NCBI GenBank assembly: GCA_934631005.1
Contig: CAKTXA010000014.1
Span: 1 to 62,332 of the forward strand
From: an uncultured Oscillospiraceae bacterium
GTDB taxonomy: Bacteria; Bacillota; Clostridia; Oscillospirales; Oscillospiraceae
Direction: 5' to 3'
Length of the DNA: 62,332 bases
Both the position numbers and the translations under genes were made by a program. The stretch's first letter is position 1, and the number at the start of each line of letters is the position of its first letter. Positions 42,271 to 51,867 of the stretch are shown here, piece after piece. Below the pieces are notes generated by a model. It was not told where the DNA came from. It made no database searches and saw only the letters and a program-made list of their open reading frames with translations.

Positions 42271-42284
42271 AGCGTCACCACACC

Positions 42285-42315
42285 GGGCGGCAGGGAGGTC
42301 CTGCCGCCCATTTTT
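42285..42315 (+). terminator. Terminator of spoVT
   Basis: GGGCGGCAGG, a short loop, and its complement, then ATTTTTCT. It serves the recombinase-SpoVT fusion now and spoVT after excision. Confidence 0.85.
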
Positions 42316-42355
42316 CTGCGCGGGCGAAAAAACTGTGGCGCGGCGGGCGAAATTA

Positions 42356-42364
42356 TGCTATACT
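42356..42364 (+). promoter_or_regulatory. Extended -10 promoter of the holB-ricT run
   Basis: TGCTATACT at 42356-42364, without a good -35, 45 bp before holB. Confidence 0.5.
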
Positions 42365-42408
42365 TGTAAGTTAGGAGAGTAGTATGCGCATGAGCAGGGG
42401 TGTTTACG

Positions 42409-43362
42409 ATGCGATTTGACGGTTTTTACGGCAATGAGGCGCTGCGGCAGCGGCTGAGCGCGTCGTTTGCCGCCGGAAAGGTCTCGCACTGCTACCTGAT
42501 CGCGGGCCCCGCGGGCTCGGGCAAGCGGACGCTGGCGGCCATTCTGGCGGCGGCGATGCAGTGCACCGGCGGCGGGGACGTCCCGTGCCATGCGTGCACG
42601 GCGTGCCGCAAGGTGTTCTCAAACCAGCACCCGGACGTCATCACCGTGGACGACCCCGGCAAGAAGACCGTCAGCGTCGAGACCGTGCGCGCCGCGCGCG
42701 CCGACGCGTTCATCCGCCCCAACGAGGGAAAGCGCAAAATTTACATCATCCCCCGCGCGCAGGATCTGGGCCCGGCGGCGCAGAACGCGCTGTTAAAGCT
42801 GCTGGAAGAGCCGCCGCAGTACGCGGCGTTCCTGCTGCTGGCCACGAATCCCGGCGCGCTGCTGCCCACCATCCGCAGCCGCGCGGTGCAGCTGAATCTC
42901 TCCGCCGTGCCGCAGGCGCAGGCGATGGACTATCTGCGCGCGCACTTCCCCGATCGCGACGATGCCACGCTCCGCGCGGCGTATGACGCCTCCGGCGGCT
43001 TTCTGGGGCAGGCGGCGGAGCATCTGACGGGCAGCGTATGGCGCGAGGAGACAGCGCGGTTCGCCGCGTGCTACGCCTCCGGCGACCGGCTGGGGCTTTT
43101 GCGGGTGCTGCTGCCGCTGGAAAAGGCGAAGCGCCCGGAGCTGGCGGCGGTGCTGCTGGAGTGGCGCAGACTGCTCACGCAGGCGCTGGCGGCATCCTCC
43201 GGCGCACCCGCGGCCTCACCCGAGGCGGCGGCATTGTGCGCCAAACGCACCGGCGCACAGCTGCTTGCGGCGGCGCAGTGCGTCCGGCGCGGCACGGAGC
43301 TGCTCGACGCCAATGTCAACACCGGCGCGATCACCAGCTGGCTGAGCGCCAAACTGAGATAA
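42409..43362 (+). CDS. holB: DNA polymerase III subunit delta'
   Basis: A 317-residue clamp-loader subunit. The P-loop is GPAGSGKRTL, followed by a Cys zinc cluster (MQCTGGGDVPCHACTACRKV), the IIPRAQDLGPAAQNALLKLLEEPP block and the TIRSR arginine-finger-like motif. Start 42409 is chosen: AGGGG lies 10 bases upstream, while the GTG at 42400 is only one base from it. It heads a run with ricT, an aminotransferase gene, lspA and rluD. Confidence 0.88.
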   Translation: MRFDGFYGNEALRQRLSASFAAGKVSHCYLIAGPAGSGKRTLAAILAAAMQCTGGGDVPCHACTACRKVFSNQHPDVITVDDPGKKTVSVETVRAARADAFIRPNEGKRKIYIIPRAQDLGPAAQNALLKLLEEPPQYAAFLLLATNPGALLPTIRSRAVQLNLSAVPQAQAMDYLRAHFPDRDDATLRAAYDASGGFLGQAAEHLTGSVWREETARFAACYASGDRLGLLRVLLPLEKAKRPELAAVLLEWRRLLTQALAASSGAPAASPEAAALCAKRTGAQLLAAAQCVRRGTELLDANVNTGAITSWLSAKLR

Positions 43363-43397
43363 CAAGGCTGCCAGTTCGGCAGCGGACAGGAGATACC

Positions 43398-44759
43398 ATG
43401 GACGAAACGAAGATCACGGCGCAGGCGGCCGAGCAGACGCCGCAGGACGCCGCAGCCCCGCAGACGGCCGCGGCGGTGCAGACTGCAGACGTGCCCGCCG
43501 AGACGCCGCAGGCGGCCGAAGCGCCGCGCAAAATGACCGTGACGGTGGCGGATATCCGCTTCCGCAACAACGCGAAAACCTACTTTTTTGACCCCGGCGC
43601 GCTGACGCTCACCGCGGGCGACCATGTCATCATCGACACGTCGCGCGGCGTGGAGTTCGGCATCTGCACGCTGGGCAATCACGAGATCCCGGCCTCGGAG
43701 GTCGTGGCTCCGCTGCGCAGGGTGCTGCGGCTGGCCACGGCGCAGGATGAGCGCGTGAACACGCAGAACGAGGAGCGCGAAAAGCGCGCGTTCTCCGTCT
43801 GCCAGCAGAAGATCGCCGACCGGGGGCTGGACATGCAGCTCGTCTCCGCCGAGTGCGCGTTTGACGGCAGCAAGATCCTGTTTTTCTTCACCGCCGACGC
43901 GCGCGTGGACTTCCGGGAGCTGGTGAAGGACCTGGCCACGGCGTTCCGCACGCGCATCGAGCTGCGCCAGATCGGCGTGCGCGACAAGGCGAAGATGGTC
44001 GGCGGGCTCGGCGTGTGCGGCCGCCCGTTCTGCTGCCGCGAATTTTTGCCGGACTTTGAGCCGGTATCCATCAAGATGGCCAAAACGCAGAGCCTCAGTC
44101 TGAATCCCACCAAAATTTCCGGCGCGTGCGGGCGGCTGATGTGCTGCCTGAAATACGAGCAGGAGGCGTATGAGGACCTGCTGAAGACCGCGCCGAAGAA
44201 CGAGTCGTTCGTCGACACGCCCGACGGGCGCGGCACCGTGACCGAGGTGAGTCTGCTCCGCCAGTGCGTGAAGGTGCGCATGGAGGATCACCCTGAGACC
44301 ATCGGCTGCTATCACAACTGCGATATTTGCGTGCTGCGAAGCGGCAAGGCGCGCAAGAACGATCCGCCCATCCCGAAGGATCTGGCCCCCATCTCGTCCA
44401 AGCCCCACAAGGTGCAAAAGCCTGTGGACGACGACCCGATGCCGGAGCTGATCTACTCCTCCGGTGAGAAGGAGCCGCTGCTGGAGTCTACGCCGCTGCG
44501 CGCGGCGATGCAGCAGCCGTCCGGCGAGGGCGAAAGGCTGCGCCGCCGCAGACGCAGCCGCGGACGCGGCGGCAAGGGCGAGGGCGGCGGAAGCACCCGT
44601 CCGGCGGGCGAAAAGCCGGCAGCCGAGAAGCCCGCGGGCACTGAAAGGCCCGCCGGTGAAAAGCCGTCCGGCGAAAAGTCCGGCAATCGCCGCAGACGAA
44701 GCCGTGGACGCCGCGGTGGCGGGAACGGCGGCGGCAATGCCGCGCCGAAGGCCGAATAA
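43398..44759 (+). CDS. ricT: PSP1-domain protein RicT (YaaT)
   Basis: A 453-residue protein with a PSP1 domain. RicT in Bacillus works with RicA/RicF in mRNA maturation with RNase Y and in development. Core motifs are GVEFGICTLGNHEIP, RDKAKMVGGLGVCGRPFCCREFLPDF and GACGRLMCCLKYEQ, with the conserved Cys residues. An Ala/Gln-rich N-terminal extension (residues 1-45) and a long basic Arg/Gly tail (about 375-453, RRRRRSRGRGG and repeated GEKPA units) are additions, probably for RNA binding. The ATG at 43398 follows ACAGGAGA. holB-ricT adjacency is typical of Firmicutes. Confidence 0.88.
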   Translation: MDETKITAQAAEQTPQDAAAPQTAAAVQTADVPAETPQAAEAPRKMTVTVADIRFRNNAKTYFFDPGALTLTAGDHVIIDTSRGVEFGICTLGNHEIPASEVVAPLRRVLRLATAQDERVNTQNEEREKRAFSVCQQKIADRGLDMQLVSAECAFDGSKILFFFTADARVDFRELVKDLATAFRTRIELRQIGVRDKAKMVGGLGVCGRPFCCREFLPDFEPVSIKMAKTQSLSLNPTKISGACGRLMCCLKYEQEAYEDLLKTAPKNESFVDTPDGRGTVTEVSLLRQCVKVRMEDHPETIGCYHNCDICVLRSGKARKNDPPIPKDLAPISSKPHKVQKPVDDDPMPELIYSSGEKEPLLESTPLRAAMQQPSGEGERLRRRRRSRGRGGKGEGGGSTRPAGEKPAAEKPAGTERPAGEKPSGEKSGNRRRRSRGRRGGGNGGGNAAPKAE

Positions 44760-44792
44760 GCCGTTATTTTATCTTATCAGAGAGGTCTTTTT

Positions 44793-45983
44793 ATGAAATT
44801 TTCCGAGAAAGTGCAAAAATGTTCCCTATCCCCCATGCGCAAGTTCCACCCCTACGCGGTGGCGGCGCGGGCGGCGGGTAAAAAGATCTACCATCTGAAC
44901 ATCGGCCAGCCCGACATCGAAACGCCGCAGGTGCTGTTTGACGCCGTGCGCGCGTTCGACCAGACGGTGCTGGAGTACGCCCCGTCGCCCGGCATCCCGC
45001 CGCTCATTGCGGCCATCCGGGACTATTACGGGTGCATCGGCGTGGCGCTGGCGGAGGGCGATGTGCTCATCACCACCGGCGGCAGCGAGGCGCTGCAGAT
45101 CGCGGCGAGCTGCATTCTGGACGAGGGCGACGAGATCATCATCCCCGAGCCGTTCTACCCGAACTACAACACCTTTGTCGCCACGACCGGGGCCAGCATC
45201 CATCCCATCCCCACCGACCCGCACGAGGGCTATTTCTACGCCGCGCGTGAGCGTGTGGAGGCGTGCATCACGCCGCGCACCCGCGCCATCATGGTCACGA
45301 ACCCCGGCAATCCCACCGGCGTGGTGCTCACGCGGGCGCAGATGGAGATGCTGCTGGATGTCGCCGTCGAGCACGGTCTGTTCCTCATCTGCGACGAGGT
45401 GTACCGCGAGTTCGTCTACTCCGGCGAGCCGCTGGCGTCGTTTTTGCAGCTGGGGCGGGGGTATGAAAACCTCATCCTCATCGACTCGGCGTCCAAGCGG
45501 TTTTCCGCCTGCGGCGCGCGCATCGGCTGCCTGATCAGCAAAAACGCGGAATTTATGGCGCACGCGCTCAAATACTGCCAGGCGCGGCTGTCGGTGGCCA
45601 CGCTCGATCAGGTCGCGGCGGCGGCACTGTATACCGTAAAGCCGGACTATTTTGACGCCGTGCGCGAGGAATACCGGCGGCGGCGCGACACCGTGGTCGC
45701 CGCGCTCAAGGCCATCCCCGGCGTGGTGTGCGAATGCCCGCAGGGCGCGTTTTACTTAATGGCCAAGCTGCCCGTGGACGACGCCGACCGCTTCCAGCAG
45801 TGGCTGCTGGAGGAATTTGACGACGCGGGCGAGACGGTCATGTTCGCCCCCGGCGCGAGCTTTTACCAGACGCCCGGCAAGGGCCGCGACGAGATCCGCA
45901 TCGCGTATGTGCTCAACTGCCACGACAGTGCGCGGGCCATCGAGCTGCTGGGCAAGGGCATCGAGCGCTACAACGCGCGATAA
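44793..45983 (+). CDS. Pyridoxal-phosphate aminotransferase, class I/II
   Basis: A 396-residue fold-type I aminotransferase. LNIGQPDIETP, TTGGSEALQIA, NPGNPTGVVLTR, CDEVYREFVY and the PLP lysine K235 in SASKRFSACGARIG are present. It probably acts on aspartate or aromatic/branched amino acids; the substrate cannot be set from sequence. AGAGAGGTC lies upstream of the ATG and the gap from ricT is 33 bases, 15 to lspA, so cotranscription is likely. Confidence 0.88.
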   Translation: MKFSEKVQKCSLSPMRKFHPYAVAARAAGKKIYHLNIGQPDIETPQVLFDAVRAFDQTVLEYAPSPGIPPLIAAIRDYYGCIGVALAEGDVLITTGGSEALQIAASCILDEGDEIIIPEPFYPNYNTFVATTGASIHPIPTDPHEGYFYAARERVEACITPRTRAIMVTNPGNPTGVVLTRAQMEMLLDVAVEHGLFLICDEVYREFVYSGEPLASFLQLGRGYENLILIDSASKRFSACGARIGCLISKNAEFMAHALKYCQARLSVATLDQVAAAALYTVKPDYFDAVREEYRRRRDTVVAALKAIPGVVCECPQGAFYLMAKLPVDDADRFQQWLLEEFDDAGETVMFAPGASFYQTPGKGRDEIRIAYVLNCHDSARAIELLGKGIERYNAR

Positions 45984-45998
45984 CGAGGAGGAAAAAGC

Positions 45999-46490
45999 GT
46001 GCTGTATGTTTATCTGACGCTGTTCGCCGCGGCGATCGTCGCGCTCGACCAGTGGACCAAGGCGCTGGCCGCCGCGCAGCTGGCGGATGCCGCGAACGTA
46101 CTCATCCCCGGCTGGCTCGAGCTGCGCTATACCACGAATGACGGCATGGCGCTGTCGATGCTCTCGGGCGCGCGGTGGCTGTTTGTGGTGGTGGGTGTGC
46201 TGTTCGTGGCGCTCGTTATCTGGGCCATTGCCAAAAAGCACATCACGAAAAAGCCGGAGCTGTGGTGCGTCGCGGCCATCACCGGCGGTGCGATCGGCAA
46301 TCTCATCGACCGCGTGGCCACCGGGCAGGTCATCGACATGATCTGCGTGCCGTGGTTTTCCACGTTCAACGTCGCGGATATTTTCATCACCGTCCCGGCG
46401 GTCGTTCTGATCTTGTACATTCTGATCTTCGACCGCGGATTTTTATCCGACAAGCCGAAAAAGGGCGCCAGCCATGACGATCCTGCCTGA
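45999..46490 (+). CDS. lspA: Lipoprotein signal peptidase
   Basis: A 163-residue type II signal peptidase, cleaving prolipoproteins at the lipidated Cys. Four membrane helices are visible. The catalytic Asps are D104 in GGAIGNLIDRV and D127 in FNVADIFI, with the TTNDGMALSML motif in the first loop. The start is a GTG at 45999 after GAGGAGG. Its 3' end overlaps rluD by 17 bases, the usual lspA-rluD arrangement in Firmicutes. Confidence 0.93.
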   Translation: MLYVYLTLFAAAIVALDQWTKALAAAQLADAANVLIPGWLELRYTTNDGMALSMLSGARWLFVVVGVLFVALVIWAIAKKHITKKPELWCVAAITGGAIGNLIDRVATGQVIDMICVPWFSTFNVADIFITVPAVVLILYILIFDRGFLSDKPKKGASHDDPA

Positions 46491-47376
46491 CCGCGCGGGC
46501 GAGCGCGTGGACGTGTGCATCGCGCGGCTGGCTCCGGAGGTCTCCCGCAGCGCCGCGCAGCGGCTGTGTGAGGAGGGGCGGGTCGTGCTCAACGGCGCGG
46601 CCGCGAAGAAAAACGCCCGTGTCGGCCCCGGCGACGTGCTGGAGCTGACGCTCCCGGCGCCGCAGCCAGCCCGTGCACAGGCGGAGGATATGCCGCTGGA
46701 TGTTGTGTATGAGGACGCGGACGTCATCGTCATCAACAAGCCCAAGGGGCTGGTCGTGCACCCCGCGGCAGGCCACTGGGAGGGCACGCTCGTCAACGCC
46801 CTGCTGTACCACTGCAAGGACTCGCTCTCCGGCGTGGGCGGCGCACTGCGGCCCGGCATCGTCCACCGCATCGACAAGGACACATCGGGCCTTCTGATCG
46901 TGGCGAAGAACGACTTTGCGCACCAGAAGCTCGCCGCCCAGCTGCAGGATCACACGCTGGCGCGGACGTATGTGTGCATCGTCTGCGGAACGCTCCGCGA
47001 GGACGCGGGCACGGTGAACGCGCCCATCGCGCGCGACAAAAATGACCGCAAGAAAATGGCCGTCCGCGCGGACGGCAAGCCCGCCGTAACGCACTGGCAG
47101 GTGCTGGCGCGCTATCCGGGCTATACGTATGTGCAGTGCAGGCTTGAGACCGGGCGCACGCACCAGATCCGCGTGCACATGGCGTCCCTCGGCCACCCGA
47201 TCCTGGGCGACACGGTCTACGGCCACAAAAAGCCGGAGCTCGGCCAGAGCACGCAATGTCTCCACGCCCGCGAGCTGACGTTCCTGCACCCCCGCACCGA
47301 CCAGCCCGTGACCGTCACCTGTCCCCTCCCCGAAGAATTCCAGCACGTGCTGAAGGTGCTGGAGCAGAAGAGATAA
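46474..47376 (+). CDS. rluD: 23S rRNA pseudouridine synthase, RluD type
   Basis: A 300-residue RluA-family enzyme with an N-terminal S4 RNA-binding domain (RVDVCIARLAPEVSRSAAQRLCEEGRVVLNG) and the catalytic block GIVHRIDKDTSGLLIVAK with D134. RLETGRTHQIRVHMASLGHPILGD is the second family motif. The ATG at 46474 lies within the end of lspA. Exact target uridines are by analogy with RluD. Confidence 0.88.
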   Translation: MTILPDRAGERVDVCIARLAPEVSRSAAQRLCEEGRVVLNGAAAKKNARVGPGDVLELTLPAPQPARAQAEDMPLDVVYEDADVIVINKPKGLVVHPAAGHWEGTLVNALLYHCKDSLSGVGGALRPGIVHRIDKDTSGLLIVAKNDFAHQKLAAQLQDHTLARTYVCIVCGTLREDAGTVNAPIARDKNDRKKMAVRADGKPAVTHWQVLARYPGYTYVQCRLETGRTHQIRVHMASLGHPILGDTVYGHKKPELGQSTQCLHARELTFLHPRTDQPVTVTCPLPEEFQHVLKVLEQKR

Positions 47377-47378
47377 GA

Positions 47379-47411
47379 ACACCCCCGCCGGATCCCCGGC
47401 GGGGGTGTTGC
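47379..47411 (+). terminator. Terminator of rluD
   Basis: AACACCCCCGCCGG, loop ATC, and its near-complement, then GTTG. It closes the holB-rluD run. Confidence 0.8.
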
Positions 47412-47451
47412 GCGCTTTCAAAGTCATGCCGCAGAGACATACACCGCATTT

Positions 47452-47880
47452 TGTAGGGGCCGATGACCACATCGGCCCGCACACCGCACCACCCTGGATG
47501 CCGTAGGGGCGGGGTTCTACCCTGCCCGCCCCCCATCGACCACCGCCGCACCCTCGACCTTTCGTCGTAACGTAGGGGAGGGGCTTGCCCCTCCCGCTGG
47601 GTGGCAGCCGTGGCCTTTGCACGCACCCCAGAGCGGGATGCACCCCTTGGCTTCCCCTGGGGGAAGCTGGCTGCGGAGCGAAGCGGAGCAGACTGATGAG
47701 GGTCGGGGAGCAGTTGCGTTTTGGAACAACTGCAAAGCAAATCGCAAATGCTCCCCGGCCCTCATCCGCCCCCTTCGGGGGCACCTTCCCCGAGGGGAAG
47801 GTATGGGGTGCCTGCGTTTCGCCGCTGCGTCGGGGATTCGGCAGTATGTGCTTACTTCTTCACTTTTCACTCTTACCTCT
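47452..47880. repeat. Large palindromic repeat, copy 5
   Basis: Order: the GTAGGGGCCGATGACCACAT hairpin (47453), GTAGGGGCGGGGTTCTACCC (47503), terminal module TCGTCGTAACGTAGGGG (47563), core with CTGATGAGGG, GGGGAGCA and complements (47692-47767), then the variant end GCGTTTCGCCGCTGCGTC with GGGGATTCGGCA and a T/C-rich CTTCACTTTTCAC tail. No gene. Confidence 0.85.
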
Positions 47881-47886
47881 TACTTA

Positions 47887-47928
47887 AAACATCCCCGCCC
47901 CGGCGGCTGCCGGGGCGGGGATGTTTGT
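47887..47928 (-). terminator. Terminator of the HlyD/MacB-like operon
   Basis: ACATCCCCGCCCCGG, loop CAGCCG, and its complement, then TTTTAAG on the minus strand, next to the stop of the last gene. Confidence 0.8.
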
Positions 47929-49025
47929 TATATTCCGGTTCGGGTGTAGTGCTTTTCTTTGTTTTCCTCGATCTTCTGCTCCACGGTCTCGGCGACCTCT
48001 TCGCTGACGCGTTCGGCGGTGCGGCGGAGGAACTTCACAAGCCACACGATCGCCAGCACGATGGGGTAGATCAGAAACAGCACCAGCCCCAACAGGTACA
48101 GCGCGGCGTAGTCCTCGCACATCCGCGCGGCGTTCTCCCAATAGGGATACAGAACGCCCTTTTCATTCATCGACCGCGTGCCGAAATCCAGCAGGATGTC
48201 GATGAGGCTGAACGTGGAAAAGCGCTTGCTGTTCTCCACAATCACGCCGCCGTCGGGCTTGAACTTCTCCTGCAGCAGCCCGTAGGCAAAGCCGCTGACC
48301 ATATTCGGCGCGACGAGCTCATAGCACGAGAGCTTCGTCTCGGAGATGGCGTTCAGCGCTTCGTAGCACATGAACATCCCCACGTCGTCAGTATACGCCT
48401 TTTTGGTGGCGAAATCGTCCTCACGCGCCACCACGCCCGCGATGGGGTATTGCAGGCCGTTGATGGTCACGCTCAGCCCTGTCACGTCGCTGCTGCCAAA
48501 CAGCGCCCAGGCGAGGTTTTCATCCAGCACCACGCGGTCACGCATAAAATCGTTCGCCGTCAGGTAGCTGCCGGAGAGCAGCCGCAGCGGATGGAACAGG
48601 AAAAAGTCCCCGCCCACGCCGAGCGTCTTGACGCTGACGGATTTTTTTCCATTTTCCACGGTCAGGCTCGCCGTGCCGGAGTAGGCGTCGTCATAGAGGC
48701 TGCCGCCCTCCGGCGCCTCGAGCGAGGCCGTGACGAGCGACGAATCGAGCGTCTGCCGGAACGTGCGGATGTCGTCCTCCGTGGCGAGATCATCGTTCGG
48801 CAGGAACACCGACAGCTGCGCAAAGCGCATCTCGCTCTCACCGCGCCATGCCGCGGCCGCCGACTGCGTGATGAGCGTATGGCGCACGCGGTGCAGCCCC
48901 AGTGCGCACAGCCCTGCGAGGATCAGCTGCACGCCCGCGAGGATCAGCAAAACGAGCTGACGCGTGCTCAGGCGCGGCCGTTTGCCGCCGCGCAGAAATT
49001 TGCCGCCGCCCATCTCAGCTCTCAT
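47928..49025 (-). CDS. MacB-like periplasmic-core protein with only two membrane helices
   Basis: 365 residues. One N-terminal transmembrane helix (about 22-45), an external domain of about 240 residues resembling the MacB_PCD core of ABC exporters (LLSGSYLTANDFMRDRVVLDENLAWALFG, YPIAGVV), and one C-terminal helix (about 310-335, LLGLVLFLIYPIVLAIVWLV) before a charged tail. The other FtsX helices and the ATPase are missing. The start overlaps the end of the HlyD gene by 11 bases; an ATG at 49013 is an alternative. It may act as a membrane partner of the adaptor rather than as a permease. Confidence 0.65.
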   Translation of the reverse strand: MRAEMGGGKFLRGGKRPRLSTRQLVLLILAGVQLILAGLCALGLHRVRHTLITQSAAAAWRGESEMRFAQLSVFLPNDDLATEDDIRTFRQTLDSSLVTASLEAPEGGSLYDDAYSGTASLTVENGKKSVSVKTLGVGGDFFLFHPLRLLSGSYLTANDFMRDRVVLDENLAWALFGSSDVTGLSVTINGLQYPIAGVVAREDDFATKKAYTDDVGMFMCYEALNAISETKLSCYELVAPNMVSGFAYGLLQEKFKPDGGVIVENSKRFSTFSLIDILLDFGTRSMNEKGVLYPYWENAARMCEDYAALYLLGLVLFLIYPIVLAIVWLVKFLRRTAERVSEEVAETVEQKIEENKEKHYTRTGI

Positions 49026-50970
49026 CCGCCAGCCGCACCTGCATCCCGGAGGATACGGGCTTGCTGGACGTGGTCAGCACGAAATCACCCGCGGACAGGC
49101 CCGTCACGGCGGTGCTGGTATCGTCAGACGCCAGCACGTTCACGGATACGCGCGTGGCGGTGTAGCGGTTGCCGAGGGGGCTGCTCTTCGAGGTGACGAG
49201 CAGCACGAACGAGCCGTTGTTATCACTGCGCACGGCGGAATTGGGGACGAGACAGTCATAGTTCGCGCTCTTCTGCCCGATGGACAGCGTAATGCTCTGC
49301 CCCGGCTCCACCGTGCCGTTCAGCCGGAATGTCAGCTGCTTGCCCTTGCCGGGGTTCGCGGGATCGGTGCCGATGGACTCCAGCGTGGCGGTGATGTCGT
49401 CGCCGCCCCACCAGTAGTTGACCAGCTCCGCCTGCTCACCGATGGTGACCTTCTTCGCCTGCTCGTTCGTCACGGGGATCTTGAGGGTGTAGCCGCGGTC
49501 GGTCACGTCGATGGTGGCCAGCGCCGTGCCGGCGTTGGCCGTCTGGCCGGCGGAGACGGACAGGGACGAGATGGTACCGTTCACCGGCGACTTGACCTCG
49601 CCGCCCTCCGCCGCCTTTTTGAGCTTTTCGACGTTCTCCCGCTGCTTTTCGATGGACTCCTTCGCCGCCTTCATGTCCACGCTCGCCGAATCGGCAAGAT
49701 TCTGCTCAAACACAAGGTTTTCGAGCGTATCCTTTGCGGACTTCATCGTGGAGGCGGCAGACGAGGCCTTGGAGAGCTTGTCATATTCTGCCTGCTGGTC
49801 AGTCACCTGCTGGGCGAGCGTGTCCTTGGTGTCCTTCAGCGCTTCCAGATCCTTGTCGTAGCGGCGGATGGTGCGCTGTGCACTGCTCAGGTCGGATTCT
49901 GCGTCGCGCAGGTCACGCTGTGCGGAAGTGAGTTTACTATTGATAGCATCATAAGAATCATAATTGCTCTGCGACTGCTGTAATTCGGAAAGGTCCTGCG
50001 AAAGCGTGTCCACAGCCTGTCGCTTTTCCTGCGCGGTGCTGTACGCTGCTGTCATTTCTTCGGCAAGCGACTGCGCCTCAGCGTCCGTTTCAGCAAGATC
50101 TTCTTCCATAATGCGCGCTTTGAGCTGCTCGTGATTGGAAACGTAGATGCTCATGTAAGAATCCTTGCCGCCAGCCAGATCAGAAAGTGCCTGATATGTA
50201 GAGTTTTTCAGAGCTGCGTCCAGTTCGCTTTGTGCGGAAGCCAACTCGCTTTTTTTCTGCGCGATCTGATTCTGTACATTTTCGCCCTGTTGGAGCTTAT
50301 CAAGCTGTGCCTGATACTCTTCCACCTTGGCGCTGAGAGAATCCACATTCGCCTGCAAGGAACTCAAATTACTTTTGGCTTCGGTGTATTCCGTGGACGT
50401 GCTCAGATTCGTATAATCCGTGTCCGCCTGTGAACTCTCCGTCTGCAAATCCTTCAGCTTGATCTCCGCCTCTGCCAGCTTGGTGGCGATCTGCGTCGCG
50501 CTCATGGTGCTGTACTGCTGATACACCGCCAGGGCTTCGTTATAGGCGTCGCGGGCTTTTTGAATTTCGCGGTTTTCCTTGGCAGCGGCGTTGCCGGCCT
50601 CGATCAGGCTCTTTTCATAGCCCTGCTCCGCCTGATCCAGCGCGTCCTGTGCGGCCTTCAGCTCGTCGCTCTCGCCGCCCTCAAAGCGGAAGAGCACGTC
50701 GTCCACCTTGACCTGCTGCCCCTGCTTGACCAAAACGCTCGCGACCTTGTGCGACTGCTCCACCGTCACCTCATACGACTCGTTGGCCGCTACGGTGCCG
50801 GTTCCGCGGATCTTCGCGTTGATGCTGCCGGACTCAACGCTCTGCGTGGCCACCTCCGGCAGGGAGTAGTTCATAATGGTATTCGAGAAAAACGTCAGCA
50901 CCAGCAGCACCGCCAAAAAGATGATGGCAGCGGTCTTGACCCATTCTCTGCGTTTGACTTTCATTTCCAT
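49015..50970 (-). CDS. HlyD/MacA-type efflux adaptor protein
   Basis: 651 residues. An N-terminal anchor (about 9-31), a biotinyl-lipoyl-like half motif (KVASVLVKQGQQVKVDDVLFRFEG), a very long coiled coil (about 100-430, heptad-rich with Gln/Ser/Asp), then the second lipoyl half (SPVNGTISSLSVSAGQTANAGT) and beta-barrel domains. This is the architecture of adaptors that link inner-membrane exporters to the outside. Start 50970 chosen for spacing from AAGAGG; a GTG three codons earlier is closer. It follows the sugar-type permease by 12 bases. Confidence 0.85.
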   Translation of the reverse strand: MEMKVKRREWVKTAAIIFLAVLLVLTFFSNTIMNYSLPEVATQSVESGSINAKIRGTGTVAANESYEVTVEQSHKVASVLVKQGQQVKVDDVLFRFEGGESDELKAAQDALDQAEQGYEKSLIEAGNAAAKENREIQKARDAYNEALAVYQQYSTMSATQIATKLAEAEIKLKDLQTESSQADTDYTNLSTSTEYTEAKSNLSSLQANVDSLSAKVEEYQAQLDKLQQGENVQNQIAQKKSELASAQSELDAALKNSTYQALSDLAGGKDSYMSIYVSNHEQLKARIMEEDLAETDAEAQSLAEEMTAAYSTAQEKRQAVDTLSQDLSELQQSQSNYDSYDAINSKLTSAQRDLRDAESDLSSAQRTIRRYDKDLEALKDTKDTLAQQVTDQQAEYDKLSKASSAASTMKSAKDTLENLVFEQNLADSASVDMKAAKESIEKQRENVEKLKKAAEGGEVKSPVNGTISSLSVSAGQTANAGTALATIDVTDRGYTLKIPVTNEQAKKVTIGEQAELVNYWWGGDDITATLESIGTDPANPGKGKQLTFRLNGTVEPGQSITLSIGQKSANYDCLVPNSAVRSDNNGSFVLLVTSKSSPLGNRYTATRVSVNVLASDDTSTAVTGLSAGDFVLTTSSKPVSSGMQVRLADES

Positions 50971-50982
50971 AGCTTGCACCTC

Positions 50983-51867
50983 TTATCCTTTCACCGAGCC
51001 GGAGTAGGCAATGCCCTCCACCAGATATGCCTCACCGTGCAAAAACAGCAGCAGCCCGGGGATCATGTAAATGACCGCCACGGCGAACGCTACGCCGATC
51101 TCGCCCGCGTTAATTTTGGAAAGATACACCGAAAGCGGCTGCATATCCGCATTCGGCAGCAGGATCAGCGGCTGCTCGACCATGTTCCAGTAGTCGATGA
51201 ACACCAGAATGGCGATGGAATACAGCGCGCTGCGGCACTGCGGCAGGCAGATGTTCCAGAAGATCTGCCATTCGCCCGCGCCGTCCAGCTTGGCCGACTC
51301 GATGAGCGCCTTGGGGATGCGGCGCATGAATTTTGTGAGCAGAAACACCGAAAACGGCGCGAACGCGCCCGGCAGGATGATGGCCCAGCGGGTGTTGAGG
51401 ATGCCGAGCCAGTCGCTCACCAGATAGTTCGGCACCAGCGTCACCTGATACGGCATGAGCATCAGAATGACGTAGGCAAAGAAGATGCCGTCGCGCACCT
51501 TGCCGCGCCAGCGCGTAAAGCCGTAGGCCGCGATAGACGCGACCATGAGCTGCGCCAGCACGATCGGCACCACCAGAATGACCGTGTTCCAGAATTTCAG
51601 CAGATAGTCCGGGCTTTTGAGCAGCACCGTAAAATACTGACTGAAGCTGACCTTGTCGGGGATGAATTTGAGGTTGATGGTCTTGGCGATGAAGCTCTTG
51701 GCTCCGGAGGAGGCGTTCTGAAAGATCTGCCCGTAGTTGGCGGTGATCTCGCTCTGCGTCATAAACGAGTTCGTGATCGTCAGTACCGTTGGCAGCAGGA
51801 ACAGGATCGCGAACGCGAAGGCGAGCAGCGTCAGCACACCGCGGGAAAAATAGCGTTTTTTCTTCAT
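50983..51867 (-). CDS. ABC transporter permease, carbohydrate type (MalG-like)
   Basis: A 294-residue permease with six hydrophobic segments. The EAA loop KALIESAKLDGAGEWQIFWNICLPQCRSAL (EAAMIDGAG-like) marks the ATPase contact of CUT1 sugar importers. It overlaps the upstream permease by 4 bases. The ATPase partner is not encoded nearby. Confidence 0.88.
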   Translation of the reverse strand: MKKKRYFSRGVLTLLAFAFAILFLLPTVLTITNSFMTQSEITANYGQIFQNASSGAKSFIAKTINLKFIPDKVSFSQYFTVLLKSPDYLLKFWNTVILVVPIVLAQLMVASIAAYGFTRWRGKVRDGIFFAYVILMLMPYQVTLVPNYLVSDWLGILNTRWAIILPGAFAPFSVFLLTKFMRRIPKALIESAKLDGAGEWQIFWNICLPQCRSALYSIAILVFIDYWNMVEQPLILLPNADMQPLSVYLSKINAGEIGVAFAVAVIYMIPGLLLFLHGEAYLVEGIAYSGSVKG

